DNA from: Actinospineispora acaciae DSM 45401
GTDB lineage: Bacteria > Actinomycetota > Actinomycetes > Mycobacteriales > Pseudonocardiaceae
Assembly: GCF_000620785.1 (NCBI RefSeq)
Contig: NZ_JIAI01000002.1
Location: 302,100 to 366,099, forward strand
DNA length: 64,000 nt
Reading direction: 5' to 3'
The notes below the pieces were generated by a model, which worked only from the letters and a program-made list of their open reading frames with translations, did no database searches and was not told where the DNA came from. Each line of letters opens with the position of its first letter. Position 1 is the stretch's first letter. Below are positions 16,399 through 25,072 of this stretch, piece by piece. Made by a program: the position numbers and the translations under genes.

Positions 16399-17265
16399 TC
16401 AGTCCAGGCGCAGCGTCCGGTCCACGATGTGCGCGGCCACCTGCTCGGTCGGTTCGTCGGCGGCGAACGCGTGGGCACGGATGAGGGCGAGCGCGTCGCT
16501 GACCGGGCAGCGGCGTTGGGCGGCCAGCATGCCGGCGGCCTGGTTGATCACGGCCTGCACGTCGGTCTCCCGCAGCAGCGGCATGCCCAGGCTGTTCTCG
16601 GTGTTGGGCAGCACGCTCTGGGCTATCGCGTCGGCGAGGTCGTCGACGGCGACCGGCGGGTCCGACGGTGCGTCGAAGGCGGTGAGCGCACCGAAGTAGC
16701 GGGTCTGGTCGTGCAGCGGGGCCGCCTCGACGGCCCGGATGCCCAGCGCCGCCACCGCCGGGCCGTAGTGCGGCCAGCGGGTGGGGATCTCGACGCCCCT
16801 GGCTGTGACGTTCTTGCGGTGGGCGGCGGCATCCTGCCCGGGCCCCTCGTGCAGGGTGTACTCCAGGTCGAGGGCCGCCCGGGCGGCTGGGGTGGAGGCC
16901 GAGCGCAGCGCCTCGGCGTTGTGCACGTCGAGCAGGGTGATGCCCACGCCGGTGGCCCCCAGCGCGCCGGCGATCGCGGTGATGAACGGCGGCCGGGCGG
17001 TCCGCGGAATCCGCTGGTCGAGCCAGGTGAGCAGCTTCTCGGCGTACGCGGTGTGCAGGCAGCTGGCCGCGAGGTGACGCTGCTGGTTGCGCCGGAACAG
17101 GGTGGCCATCCGGCGGTGGTGCCCGCGCATGGCGGCCGGGCCGACGTCGGCGAGCTGCTCGTGGCGGACGGCGACGGCGGCTGCCCGCGCGCCCCGTTCC
17201 TTCTCCTGGGCCGCCTCGTGCAGGACCTGCTCGATGTTCGGGAGAGCATCTCCATACCCGCCCAC
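16399..17265 (-). CDS. GAF-ANTAR domain protein
   Basis: A 288-residue protein with an N-terminal helical region (about 1-75), a GAF sensor (about 80-215; LGATGVGITLLDVHNAEAL, YTLHEGPGQDAA) and a C-terminal ANTAR RNA-binding domain (QAVINQAAGMLAAQRRCPVSDALALIRAHA). ANTAR proteins antiterminate transcription by binding dual-hexaloop RNA. It starts 9 nt after the CheR-like gene, so it is probably in the CheB-CheR operon. The input signal is unknown. Confidence 0.85.
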   Translation of the reverse strand: MGGYGDALPNIEQVLHEAAQEKERGARAAAVAVRHEQLADVGPAAMRGHHRRMATLFRRNQQRHLAASCLHTAYAEKLLTWLDQRIPRTARPPFITAIAGALGATGVGITLLDVHNAEALRSASTPAARAALDLEYTLHEGPGQDAAAHRKNVTARGVEIPTRWPHYGPAVAALGIRAVEAAPLHDQTRYFGALTAFDAPSDPPVAVDDLADAIAQSVLPNTENSLGMPLLRETDVQAVINQAAGMLAAQRRCPVSDALALIRAHAFAADEPTEQVAAHIVDRTLRLD

Positions 17266-17274
17266 GAGCCGAGC

Positions 17275-19167
17275 CTACGCCGATCCGGCGCCGGTCACCC
17301 GGGTTGTTCCGGGTTCGGTCTGTTCCATCAGAATCACCACGCCACCGCCGCTGCTGTCCAGTGGTGAGCAGGTGATCGTGCAGGTGATCGCCCGGCCCTT
17401 GCGGTTGACCGCGTCCACCTTGACCGGCCCGGTCCGCCGGGAGAGCGCGAGGCACTCCGCGAGCGGCTCGCGCAGCTTCTCGGTGGGCAGCCCGAAGTCG
17501 AGGCTGAAGAACTCCTGGCGGCCGACCTCCTCGGTCCGCAGGCCCCACAGGTCCTCGGCGCCCCGGTTCCAGCTCCACACCCGCAGCTCGCCGTCCAGCA
17601 CCACCACGCCGGCGGCGAGGCTGGCCAGCACGCCTTCGAGGTAGGTGCGCGCCTCACCGAGCTCGGTGCCGCGCACCCGCAGCTCCTCGTTCATCGTCTC
17701 CAGCTCCTCGTTGCCGGACTGGAGCTCTTCGTTGGTGGTTTCGAGCTCTTCGTTGGTGGACTGGAGCTCCTCGTTCGTGGTCTCCAGCTCCTCGATGCTG
17801 GACTGAAGCTCTTCGTTGGTGGTTTCGAGCTCTTCGTTGGTGGACTGCAGCTCCTCGTAGGCGGTCTCCAGGTCCTCCCGGTTGCGCTTGATCTCCCGCT
17901 GCAGCCGGGTCGTCGCCGTCACGTCGACGAACATCACCGAGGACCCGACCGGGAGCCCGTCGCCGCCCCACAGCGGTTGCACGGTGACGTCGAGGTACTG
18001 CACGTCGTCGGAGTTCACCCTGCGTTCGGCGGCGTTGATCCGGATGCTGCGCCGCTCGCCGTGCGCCAGCTCGATGAGCGAGCGCAGCTCCACGGGCCGG
18101 TAGGAGATCTCCAGGTCACGGAAGGGCCGGCCGACGTCGTGCGGGGTCAGCCCGAACTGCGCCCTGGCCTGGCCGTTGATCATCTCGACGTTGCCGTCGA
18201 CATCGATGGCGATCATGACGTTGGGCGCGCCGTCCAGCACCATGTCCCGCAGCAGCCGCCGCCGGGTGGCGTCGCGCTTCTCGGCAACGCTTGCCGCCTC
18301 GAAGGCCACCGGCAGCGTCTGGTGCGGGCGGCGCGCCTCACCGGGACGGCGCCGGAAGACGCGCTGGCGCATGTTCGAGACCTCGAACCGGTCGCCGTCG
18401 GAGAGCAGCATCTCGGCCTTGCCGAGGAACAGGTAGCCCTCCTCGCGCAGCGCGAAATGGAACCGGTCGATGATCTGGGTCTGCGCCTCAACGTTGAAGT
18501 ACATCAACGTGTTGCGGCACGTCAGCAGGTTCAGCCGGGAGATCGGCGCGTCCCGGGTGATGTCGTGCCTACCGAAGATCACCCTGCGGCGCAGGTCGGT
18601 CCGGAAGCTGAACCTGGAGTTGCTCTGTTCGAAGTACTTCTCGCGCAGCTCGGCGGACAACGGTTCGAGGGAGCGCGCGCTGTACGTGCCGCCCCGGGCC
18701 TCGTGCAGGGCCTCCTCGTCGACATCGGTGCCGTAAATCTTCACCCGTTTGAGATAGTCGTCGACCCCGAGCGCCTCGGCGAACGCGATCGCCAGCGAGT
18801 ACGCCTCCTCGCCGCTGGAGCAGCCGGCGCTCCACACCCGGATCTCCTCGCCGGCGGGAATGTCGGAGAGCAGCTCGGGAATGATGTCCCGTTGCAGGTA
18901 GTTCCACGCCTCGGGGTCGCGGAAGAACCCGGTGACATTGATCAGGATCGTGTTGAAGAGCTGCTCGAACTCCTCGGCGCTGGTCTCCAGCAGGTCCTGG
19001 TAGCTGGGGAAGTCGACGACGTCGACGGCCATCATCCGCTTGCGGATGCGCCGGACCAGCGAGGAGCGCTTGTAGCCGGTGAGGTCGAACCCGCGCGAGT
19101 CGCGCACGAACACCAACAGGCGCTCGAGGTCCTCGTCGGGGGCGGCGGCGATCCGGTCGTCCATCAC
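17275..19167 (-). CDS. CheR-type methyltransferase with coiled coil and PAS domains
   Basis: A 630-residue protein. CheR N-terminal and SAM-binding domains occupy about 1-270 (SSLVRRIRKRM; VWSAGCSSGEEAYSLAI; LLTCRNTLMYF). A PAS domain follows (about 300-410), then a glutamate/asparagine-rich coiled coil of 14-residue repeats (about 425-500, ELETTNEELQS-type) and a final PAS domain (LRVWSWNRGAEDLWGL). The start is GTG 19167 or ATG 19164; both overlap the CheB stop. No chemoreceptors, CheA or flagellar genes are present, so this is likely a stress/redox signalling module rather than chemotaxis. Confidence 0.9.
   Translation of the reverse strand: MMDDRIAAAPDEDLERLLVFVRDSRGFDLTGYKRSSLVRRIRKRMMAVDVVDFPSYQDLLETSAEEFEQLFNTILINVTGFFRDPEAWNYLQRDIIPELLSDIPAGEEIRVWSAGCSSGEEAYSLAIAFAEALGVDDYLKRVKIYGTDVDEEALHEARGGTYSARSLEPLSAELREKYFEQSNSRFSFRTDLRRRVIFGRHDITRDAPISRLNLLTCRNTLMYFNVEAQTQIIDRFHFALREEGYLFLGKAEMLLSDGDRFEVSNMRQRVFRRRPGEARRPHQTLPVAFEAASVAEKRDATRRRLLRDMVLDGAPNVMIAIDVDGNVEMINGQARAQFGLTPHDVGRPFRDLEISYRPVELRSLIELAHGERRSIRINAAERRVNSDDVQYLDVTVQPLWGGDGLPVGSSVMFVDVTATTRLQREIKRNREDLETAYEELQSTNEELETTNEELQSSIEELETTNEELQSTNEELETTNEELQSGNEELETMNEELRVRGTELGEARTYLEGVLASLAAGVVVLDGELRVWSWNRGAEDLWGLRTEEVGRQEFFSLDFGLPTEKLREPLAECLALSRRTGPVKVDAVNRKGRAITCTITCSPLDSSGGGVVILMEQTEPGTTRVTGAGSA
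17690..17860 (-). repeat. Tandem 42-bp (14-residue) repeats encoding the CheR-PAS coiled coil
   Basis: Four consecutive 14-residue units of the form STNEELETTNEELQ are visible. At DNA level two blocks of about 50 bp, starting near 17727 and 17810, are almost identical. The repeat preserves two heptads per unit. It resembles the same linker in other CheB/CheR-PAS proteins. Confidence 0.7.
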
Positions 19168-19829
19168 GACCGACCGGCCTGGACCAGGCTGCGGATCACC
19201 GGGGCGACCTCGGCCAGCGGCAGCACGAAGTCGGGCGTGCCGGTCGCCGCGGCGGCGCCCGGCATGCCGCCGAACTCCGCGGTCTCCGGATCCTCGACGA
19301 CCACGGTTCCACCTCGAGACTTGATTGCGCTCACACCCATCGCACCGTCACTTCCCGACCCGGTCAACACGCAGGCGATCGCGGCGGCGCCGTAGGCCCC
19401 GGCGACGGACTCGAACAGCAGGTCGGCCGACGGGCGGACGAAGTGCACCAGCTCGCTGCTGGACAGCGTCAGCACGCCGGCGTGCCCCACGAGCAGGTGC
19501 CGGTTCGGCGGCGCGATGTGCACGACCCCGGGCTCGACGCGCTCGTCCTGCTCGGCGAGCTTGACCCGCAGCCGGGTGCGGCGGGCCAGCACCTCGGCGA
19601 TCACCGTCTCGTGCCGGGGGTCCAGGTGCTGCACCACCAGCACCGGCACCGGGAAGTCGGCGGGAAGATCGCCGAGGACGCTCGTGAGCGCCCGGATCCC
19701 GCCCGCCGACGAGCACACGGCCACCACGTCGAACCGATCGGCGTCGCCGCTCGCGAACTCGGCCGGGCTCGATTCCGACGACGGGGCGCTCACGCCGCCC
19801 GGCCGCCGCCGCGCCGAGGCACCTGACAC
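19164..19829 (-). CDS. CheB-type protein-glutamate methylesterase (stand-alone effector domain)
   Basis: A 221-residue CheB catalytic domain without a receiver domain. Its triad is visible as Ser in VAVCSSAGGI, His in VVQHLDPRHE and Asp in TGSGSDGAMG. The about 30-residue N-terminus is low-complexity. It is translationally coupled to the CheR-PAS gene (GTGA/TGATG overlap); in many bacteria these domains are fused in one CheB-CheR-PAS protein. Absence of a receiver means regulation must come from elsewhere, for instance by binding the CheR-PAS partner. Confidence 0.9.
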   Translation of the reverse strand: MSGASARRRPGGVSAPSSESSPAEFASGDADRFDVVAVCSSAGGIRALTSVLGDLPADFPVPVLVVQHLDPRHETVIAEVLARRTRLRVKLAEQDERVEPGVVHIAPPNRHLLVGHAGVLTLSSSELVHFVRPSADLLFESVAGAYGAAAIACVLTGSGSDGAMGVSAIKSRGGTVVVEDPETAEFGGMPGAAAATGTPDFVLPLAEVAPVIRSLVQAGRS

Positions 19830-19861
19830 GCCACGAGCCTACTCACCGGGCGCCGCGAGCC

Positions 19862-20326
19862 TCAGCGCCCGGCATACGCCGCCCGGCGGGTCGGGTCGAG
19901 GCCTCCTCCCGTCCAGCCGGAAGCCAGATAGATCGTCAGCACCTCGGGCAGCCGCGCGACGTTCAGCAGGGACAGCACCTGCTCGCTCAGGCCGACCAGC
20001 CGGAGCCAGCCACCCCGGCCCCGCGCCTCGAGGTAGCTCTCGGTCAGGACCCGGAAAATCGCGGTGGGGCACTCGGTGACGCCGGAAAGGTCGACGGCGA
20101 GGTGCGGACCGGTGCCGCCCTGCGTGGCATGAATCTGCTCGCGCAGGACGAATCGGAGATCCTCGACCCCGGCGACGCTCAGCGCGCCCCGGGCGGTGAT
20201 CAATGCCATCGGAAATAATTCGACAGACGGGTTGCCGGCCACGTCGTGTTCCGTCGACATCGGAACCGCATGCGGCCTCGCGCCGTTGATCGGCGGCGCG
20301 GATGGTAGGGACACAGCCCGAGACAT
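19862..20326 (-). CDS. STAS-domain protein (anti-sigma-factor-antagonist-like)
   Basis: About 154 residues. The conserved part is a STAS fold: ALITARGALSVAGVEDLRFVLREQI, PHLAVDLSGVTECPTAIFRVLTESY, GGWLRLVGLSEQVLSLLNVARLPEVL. The usual phosphorylatable serine region reads GVTECPTAI, so Cys/Thr occupy the position and phosphorylation control is uncertain. The start is uncertain (ATG 20326 or 20260, neither with a strong RBS). It sits in the signalling block 33 nt upstream of the CheB gene and divergent from a GAF-ANTAR gene, which fits a partner-switching role. Confidence 0.7.
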   Translation of the reverse strand: MSRAVSLPSAPPINGARPHAVPMSTEHDVAGNPSVELFPMALITARGALSVAGVEDLRFVLREQIHATQGGTGPHLAVDLSGVTECPTAIFRVLTESYLEARGRGGWLRLVGLSEQVLSLLNVARLPEVLTIYLASGWTGGGLDPTRRAAYAGR

Positions 20327-20579
20327 GGCCCGACTTTCGTGTGGCTTGGGTGGAAGGAAAGAGATCCGCGCCGCCGGGGTCTCGGGCAACGAGCACCACA
20401 CGGTAGCGCCGCCCATGTCTCGGACAGTCACGCAGGGGTGCCGTTTTGATAACCAATAATCCGATGGCCGAGGGTAGTTGCCGCTGAGGTCGGCGTGAGT
20501 AGAGTGGCCCCGAGCTGACGGCGCAGCGTGGCCCGGATCCGGCTCGTCACGTGACGCCTTCCGGGAAGAACCAACCGGT

Positions 20580-21323
20580 ATGGAAATTCGCACCACCGAT
20601 CCGCTCGCCGTAAAGATCGCTCGGGCGCTCGCGACGCTCGCCGACACCGGCGTGCCCGACTTCGACCAGGCGGCGTTCGCGGGGCTGCTCGTCGGGCAGT
20701 GCGTCGAGCTGGTCGGCGTGGACGCGGCCGGCCTGTTGCTCGCGGACCAGGGCGGGATCCTCGACGTGATCGCGGCGTCCAGCGAGCCGGCGCGGACGGT
20801 GGAGCTGTCCGGGCTGCGCGGCCACGAGGGCGCCGGCATCGAGTGTTACCGCAGCGCGGGGCGGGTGCAGTCGGCCGACCTCGGGCGCGAGCGGGCCCGG
20901 TGGCCCCGGTTCGCCGGCGCCGCGCGGGCGGCCGGCTTCGCCTCGGTCAGCTCGCTGCCGATGCGGTCGCGGGAGCGGGTCATCGGCGCGATGAGCATGT
21001 TCGGCGCCTCGGCCGGGGCGCTGGACGACAACCGGCTCGTGCTCGGCCAGGCGCTCGCCGATGTGGCCACCATCGGCCTGCTCAACCACCGCACCCTGCG
21101 CCGGCACGAGACGCTGGTCGAACAGTTGCAGGGCGCGCTGGAGAGCCGGGTCCTGATCGAGCAGGCCAAGGGCATCCTGGCGGTGCGTCGCCAGCTCGGG
21201 GTGGAGGAGGCGTTCGCGGTGCTGCGCGCGCACGCCCGAGGCCACAACCGCCGCCTCACCGACGTGGCGCGGGCGGTGGTCGACTCGACGGGCGACGCCG
21301 ACGACCCGCTCGACGGCTCGTAA
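20580..21323 (+). CDS. GAF-ANTAR domain protein
   Basis: A 247-residue protein with a GAF domain (about 15-165: VGQCVELVGVDAAGLLLAD, FASVSSLPMRSRERVIGAMSMFG) and an ANTAR domain (about 185-240: LESRVLIEQAKGILAVRRQLGVEEAFAVLRAHAR), the canonical ANTAR signature being better preserved than in the paralogue at 16399-17265. It probably antiterminates target transcripts on sensing an unknown small molecule or redox cue. It is divergent from the STAS gene and its last 68 bp overlap the convergent DUF4184 gene. Confidence 0.88.
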   Translation: MEIRTTDPLAVKIARALATLADTGVPDFDQAAFAGLLVGQCVELVGVDAAGLLLADQGGILDVIAASSEPARTVELSGLRGHEGAGIECYRSAGRVQSADLGRERARWPRFAGAARAAGFASVSSLPMRSRERVIGAMSMFGASAGALDDNRLVLGQALADVATIGLLNHRTLRRHETLVEQLQGALESRVLIEQAKGILAVRRQLGVEEAFAVLRAHARGHNRRLTDVARAVVDSTGDADDPLDGS

Positions 21324-22068
21324 TGCCGATCCTGGGGCCGACCAGGCGGGAAAGCCGCCAGCCGAGCGCGTACACCGCGAACCCCAACCCGGCGCCCTGA
21401 ACCGCCCCCACGAGGAACTGGCGCACCCAGTCGTACGTGCTGACCCCGCTCACCGGATCGGTGAGCGCGACACCCGCGCCGGCGGCCGCGCCGACCGCGA
21501 TCCCACCCAGCACCCACGCGCGGACCCTCCCGGATAGGCACGGCCACCGGCCGTCGCGCACCGGGCGAGCGCGGCGGTACCAGCGCAGGGCGACGATGCC
21601 GAGCAGCAGCAGCCCACCGAGCGAGGACGCATAGCCGATCACGTTGTACAGCCGGTGAGGGCCCACGACCGGCTCGCGCAGCACATCCCACCGGGACACC
21701 GCCGCACCGTGGGTGTGGGTGAGGCTGTCCCAGGCCAGATGGGTCGCGGCGCCGACGGCCACCGATGCGACCGCGAGGGCACCGGCCCGCCAGGAGCGCA
21801 CGCGGGCGGTGAGCTCCGCCGCGGCGACGCGGGAGCGCGGATCGTCGGGAACCAGCGCCAGGCACAGGTGTCCCAGGGCCGCCAGCGCGGCCCCGAGCAG
21901 GAGGTCGATCCCGAGCAGGCCGGCCAACGAATGGGTCAGGGCCGGACCGCCGGGCACCGGGAGGTAGTACGCCACGTCCGGAGCGATCGAGCCGGCCACC
22001 AGTCCGGGGAACCACAGCACCCTTCTCATCGGCAGTACCGCCGCCGGATGGGCGAGCGTGAACGGCAT
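21256..22068 (-). CDS. DUF4184-family membrane protein
   Basis: A 270-residue integral membrane protein beginning MPFTLAHPAAVLPMRR, the DUF4184 hallmark. It has SIAPDVAYYLPVPGG, HLAWDSLTHTHGAAV and about seven hydrophobic segments, ending in an arginine/proline-rich tail. The HP.A.....P and D..TH motifs resemble those of membrane metal-dependent hydrolase relatives, but function is unknown. The ATG at 22068 is 5 nt after AGGGG. The 3' end overlaps the ANTAR gene by 68 bp tail-to-tail. Confidence 0.8.
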   Translation of the reverse strand: MPFTLAHPAAVLPMRRVLWFPGLVAGSIAPDVAYYLPVPGGPALTHSLAGLLGIDLLLGAALAALGHLCLALVPDDPRSRVAAAELTARVRSWRAGALAVASVAVGAATHLAWDSLTHTHGAAVSRWDVLREPVVGPHRLYNVIGYASSLGGLLLLGIVALRWYRRARPVRDGRWPCLSGRVRAWVLGGIAVGAAAGAGVALTDPVSGVSTYDWVRQFLVGAVQGAGLGFAVYALGWRLSRLVGPRIGITSRRAGRRRRPSSRPPPAPRR

Positions 22069-22236
22069 ACCAACCCCTGTATCGCGATGTGGCGTTCCGA
22101 CGAGTGGCAGCCTCGTCCGGTTCTGGTCACGAATGGGCCGGACCGGCCTGCCGCTCGCACCGATCATTTCAGTGCGGTCCGGTGATCTTCTGGTCGGGCT
22201 CATCGGAAGCCGACAAATCCGGATACCATTACGCCG

Positions 22237-23760
22237 GTGCGGGTCCGCGACCTGATCGAGATGCTGGATGCCTCGGTTACGGTGCTCACCGCCCGATACC
22301 GGCTGGATGACGACATTCGCTGGGTGCACGTCACGGACCTGCCCGACCCGGCGCCGTACCTGCACGGCGGCGAGCTGATCCTGACCAGCGCGCTCTGGTA
22401 CCGGGGGCCGGCCGACGCGGAACAGTTCATCGGCGGACTGGTCTCGCGCGGGGTACGGGCGGTGGGCATTGCCCTGATCGGAAACGCCACGATTCCGCGC
22501 GCCCTCATCAGCACGTGTGCCGAGCGCGACGTATTGCTGATCTCGCTTCCGGACATTCCTTTCATGGACGTCACGGAGATCGCCATCGCGCGGTTGATGG
22601 AGGAACGGCATGCCGGGTCGGCGCGGGCGGTGTCGTTGGGCCGGCGGGTGGCCGAGCGGGGTGGCGACGCCGTCACCGCACTGCTGGACGTGCTGCGGCG
22701 GGAGGTCGGGGCGCCGTGTTGGATCCTGGGGCGCGACGCGCTGCCGGCGACCGGCCCGGACGGACCGCCGGGTCACGGGTTGCTGCGCGCGGTGTGGGCC
22801 GAGGGCTTCGGCCAGCACGCGCGGTGGCGGCAGGTCACCGAGATCCGGGCGCCGCACGGGCGGGCGCTGACCCTGCTCGCGGTGCGCGCCGAGCACGAGC
22901 CGCACGCGACGCCGCCACCGGCCGTGCTGGTGTACGAGGCGCCGCTGGCGCTGGTCCAGCCGCACGCGGCCACCGTGGTGGCGCTGGCCGAACGCTGCCT
23001 GCCGATGGCCACCGAGGCCGGCCGCGACCGGCGGCGGCTGCGCCGCAAGGCCGCCGAGGACGCGCTGGCCCAGGGTGCGGACGGGGTTGCCCGGGGCGGC
23101 GAGGTCACCGTGCTGGTGGCGGGGCCGGTCGAGGACGGCGAGCTGGCCGCCGACGCGCTGGAGGCCGCCGTCCGGCTGTCCGGCGTCGGCGTCGGTGTCG
23201 GCGAGCTCGCCGACCCGCCGGTGGCCGCGACCGCGCGCGAGGGGCGGGTGCTCGCGGTCCTCGAGGCGGCCGCCCGCGACCCCGCGCGCCTCGCCGAGGC
23301 GGTGTGGCGGGAGCTGCGCACGGTGCTGGGGGCCTCGGCCGCCGTGGGCCTGGCGACCGGCGCGGGCGGCCCGCACGGGTGCCTGGTCGAGGCCGCCGAG
23401 GCCTACCGGGTGGCGCTGCTGCCCGGCCGTGAGCGGTGGGCGACGGCGCGCGAGGCGGCCTCACACGTGCTGCTGCTGGCCGACGCCTCCGCCGGCGTGC
23501 GCCGGGTGCTGTACGCCGGCACGCTGGAGCCCGTGCTGCGCCACGACGCCGCGCACGGCACCGACCTGGCCCGTACCCTCGCCGTCTTCCTCGACCACGC
23601 CTGCTCCTGGCAGCGAACGGCCGAGGTGCTCCACCTGCACGTCAACAGCCTGCGCTACCGGGTGCGCCGGATCGAGGAGCTGACCGGCCGCAACCTCGGC
23701 GACATGGCCGACCGGGTGGACATGTACCTGGGCCTGCGCGCCGGCGGCCCCACCTCGTAG
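22237..23760 (+). CDS. PucR-family transcriptional regulator
   Basis: A 507-residue protein with an N-terminal PucR ligand domain (MRVRDLIEMLDASVTVLTARYRLDDDIRWVHVTDLPDP, HGGELILTSALW), a central GGDEF-like CdaR region and the C-terminal PucR helix-turn-helix (QRTAEVLHLHVNSLRYRVRRIEELTGRNL). PucR-type proteins are one-component activators of catabolic genes. The start is GTG 22237. It is immediately upstream of the Rieske oxygenase gene, and its stop codon lies inside the 54-bp element that recurs at 33883-33936. It is therefore the prime candidate to bind that element. Confidence 0.9.
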   Translation: MRVRDLIEMLDASVTVLTARYRLDDDIRWVHVTDLPDPAPYLHGGELILTSALWYRGPADAEQFIGGLVSRGVRAVGIALIGNATIPRALISTCAERDVLLISLPDIPFMDVTEIAIARLMEERHAGSARAVSLGRRVAERGGDAVTALLDVLRREVGAPCWILGRDALPATGPDGPPGHGLLRAVWAEGFGQHARWRQVTEIRAPHGRALTLLAVRAEHEPHATPPPAVLVYEAPLALVQPHAATVVALAERCLPMATEAGRDRRRLRRKAAEDALAQGADGVARGGEVTVLVAGPVEDGELAADALEAAVRLSGVGVGVGELADPPVAATAREGRVLAVLEAAARDPARLAEAVWRELRTVLGASAAVGLATGAGGPHGCLVEAAEAYRVALLPGRERWATAREAASHVLLLADASAGVRRVLYAGTLEPVLRHDAAHGTDLARTLAVFLDHACSWQRTAEVLHLHVNSLRYRVRRIEELTGRNLGDMADRVDMYLGLRAGGPTS

Positions 23761-23808
23761 GAACCTCCAGCCGAACCAGGACAGGTTCTGAGCAATCACC
23801 ACTGTCTC
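23755..23808 (+). promoter_or_regulatory. Repeated 54-bp regulatory element, copy 1 (upstream of Rieske oxygenase)
   Basis: The element starts at TCGTAGGAACCTC and contains the fully conserved core CAGGTTCTGAGCAATC (23782-23797), ending TGTCTC. Copy 2 lies on the minus strand at 33883-33936. Both copies have identical length, with about 10 mismatches in 54. AGGAACCT and AGGTTCT form an imperfect inverted repeat. The element ends 49 bp before the oxygenase ATG. Confidence 0.75.
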
Positions 23809-23857
23809 GCCCGGCCCGGCGCGCACCACACTCGTGACTGCCGCGAAGGGAGCACGC

Positions 23858-25072
23858 ATGGACCAGCCGCTCGACCCCCGTTCCAAACGCCTGGTGCTCG
23901 CCTCGGCGGATCTCGACGCGCTGCGCAGGCCGGTGCTGGAGGCGTCGACGCTGCCCCCGTCGTGCTATCGGTCCCGGCAGGCCTACGAGGCCGAGGTCGA
24001 GCACATCTTCCTCAAGGAATGGGTCTGCGTGGGCCGGGTCGATCACATCCCGAACCCGGGCGACTACCTCACCGAGACGATCGTCGGCCAGCCCGTCCTG
24101 GTGGTGCGCACCCACGAGGGCCGGATCCGGGCGCACCTGAACGTCTGCCGGCACCGCGGCTGCAAGATCATGGAAAGCGCCGGGACGGCGAAGTCCATCA
24201 AATGCCCCTACCACGGCTGGATGTACGGGCTCGACGGCGATCTGCGGGCCACGCCGGACTTCAAGGAGACCGTCGGGTTCGACAAGGCGGACTACGGCCT
24301 GCATCCGGTGCGCACCGAGGTCTGGGAGGGCTTCATCCTGGTCAACCTGGATCCGGGCGCGACGCCGTTCGTCGACCGGGTCAGCGACGTCGACGTCTGG
24401 GGGCTCTCGCACTACGAGGTGGGCCGGCAGGTCACGCTGCACCGCTGGACGTTCGACCTGGCGTGCAACTGGAAGACCTACGTGGAGAACTACATCGAGT
24501 CGTACCACGTGCCCTGGGTGCACGCGAAGACGCTCGGGGCGGGCTCGACGCTCAAGGACGAGGTCTACCACCCGAACATCACCGACAAGCAGTGGGACCT
24601 GATCTGCTCGCCCGGCCCGAGCATGTCGCTCAGCGACGACCGCGACCCCCGGTTCCCGGTCAGCGAGGGGCTGCGGAACGTGCCTGCCCAGTTCCTCGGC
24701 CTGCCGGTCTGGGTGTGCTACCCGGGGTTCGCCATCATCCCGATGCTGGACTGCACGCTCTGGCACAACATCGTCCCGCTGGGCCCCGAGCGGATGGAGC
24801 TGACCATGGGCCTGTCGTTCGGGGCGGAGGTGGCGGCGGCGTACGCGGCGGGCGACGAGCGCACCCGGGAGATCGTGGACAGCTACGTCCGCAACCAGGA
24901 GACGATCGCCGCCGAGGACAACGACATCTGCGAGCGCCAGCAGCTCGGGCTGGCGGCGCGGGCCGCGACGCCGGGGCGGTTCTGCAAGCACGAGGTGCTG
25001 GCCTGGAAGTTCGACAACTGGGTCGCGCGGATGGCCTACACCGACGACCGCGCGCTGGCGGCCGTCCGGTGA
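23858..25072 (+). CDS. Rieske non-heme iron oxygenase, alpha/catalytic subunit
   Basis: A 404-residue oxygenase. Rieske [2Fe-2S] ligands are C97-R-H99 and C116-P-Y-H119. The mononuclear-iron segment NWKTYVENYIESYHVPWVH lies near residues 205-223, with both histidines. The residue bridging the two metal centres appears to be Glu (ESYH), as in carnitine monooxygenase CntA, instead of the Asp usual in ring-hydroxylating dioxygenases. ATG 23858 has GAAGGGAG upstream. No beta subunit, ferredoxin or reductase is adjacent. The substrate could be an aromatic acid or a methylated amine. Confidence 0.9.
   Translation: MDQPLDPRSKRLVLASADLDALRRPVLEASTLPPSCYRSRQAYEAEVEHIFLKEWVCVGRVDHIPNPGDYLTETIVGQPVLVVRTHEGRIRAHLNVCRHRGCKIMESAGTAKSIKCPYHGWMYGLDGDLRATPDFKETVGFDKADYGLHPVRTEVWEGFILVNLDPGATPFVDRVSDVDVWGLSHYEVGRQVTLHRWTFDLACNWKTYVENYIESYHVPWVHAKTLGAGSTLKDEVYHPNITDKQWDLICSPGPSMSLSDDRDPRFPVSEGLRNVPAQFLGLPVWVCYPGFAIIPMLDCTLWHNIVPLGPERMELTMGLSFGAEVAAAYAAGDERTREIVDSYVRNQETIAAEDNDICERQQLGLAARAATPGRFCKHEVLAWKFDNWVARMAYTDDRALAAVR

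Noticed and set aside
16399..19829. A chemotaxis operon
   Set aside because: CheB and CheR homologues are present, but no CheA, CheW, CheY, receptor or flagellar gene is in the window, and PAS/ANTAR context points elsewhere.
20327..20839. N-terminal extension of the STAS protein
   Set aside because: Extension lies over the divergent GAF-ANTAR gene and its promoter and has no homologous character.
22069..23376. Upstream 430-codon extension of the DUF4184 protein
   Set aside because: The protein has the family's MPFTLAHPAAV start with a good RBS at 22068; the extension is antisense to the PucR gene.
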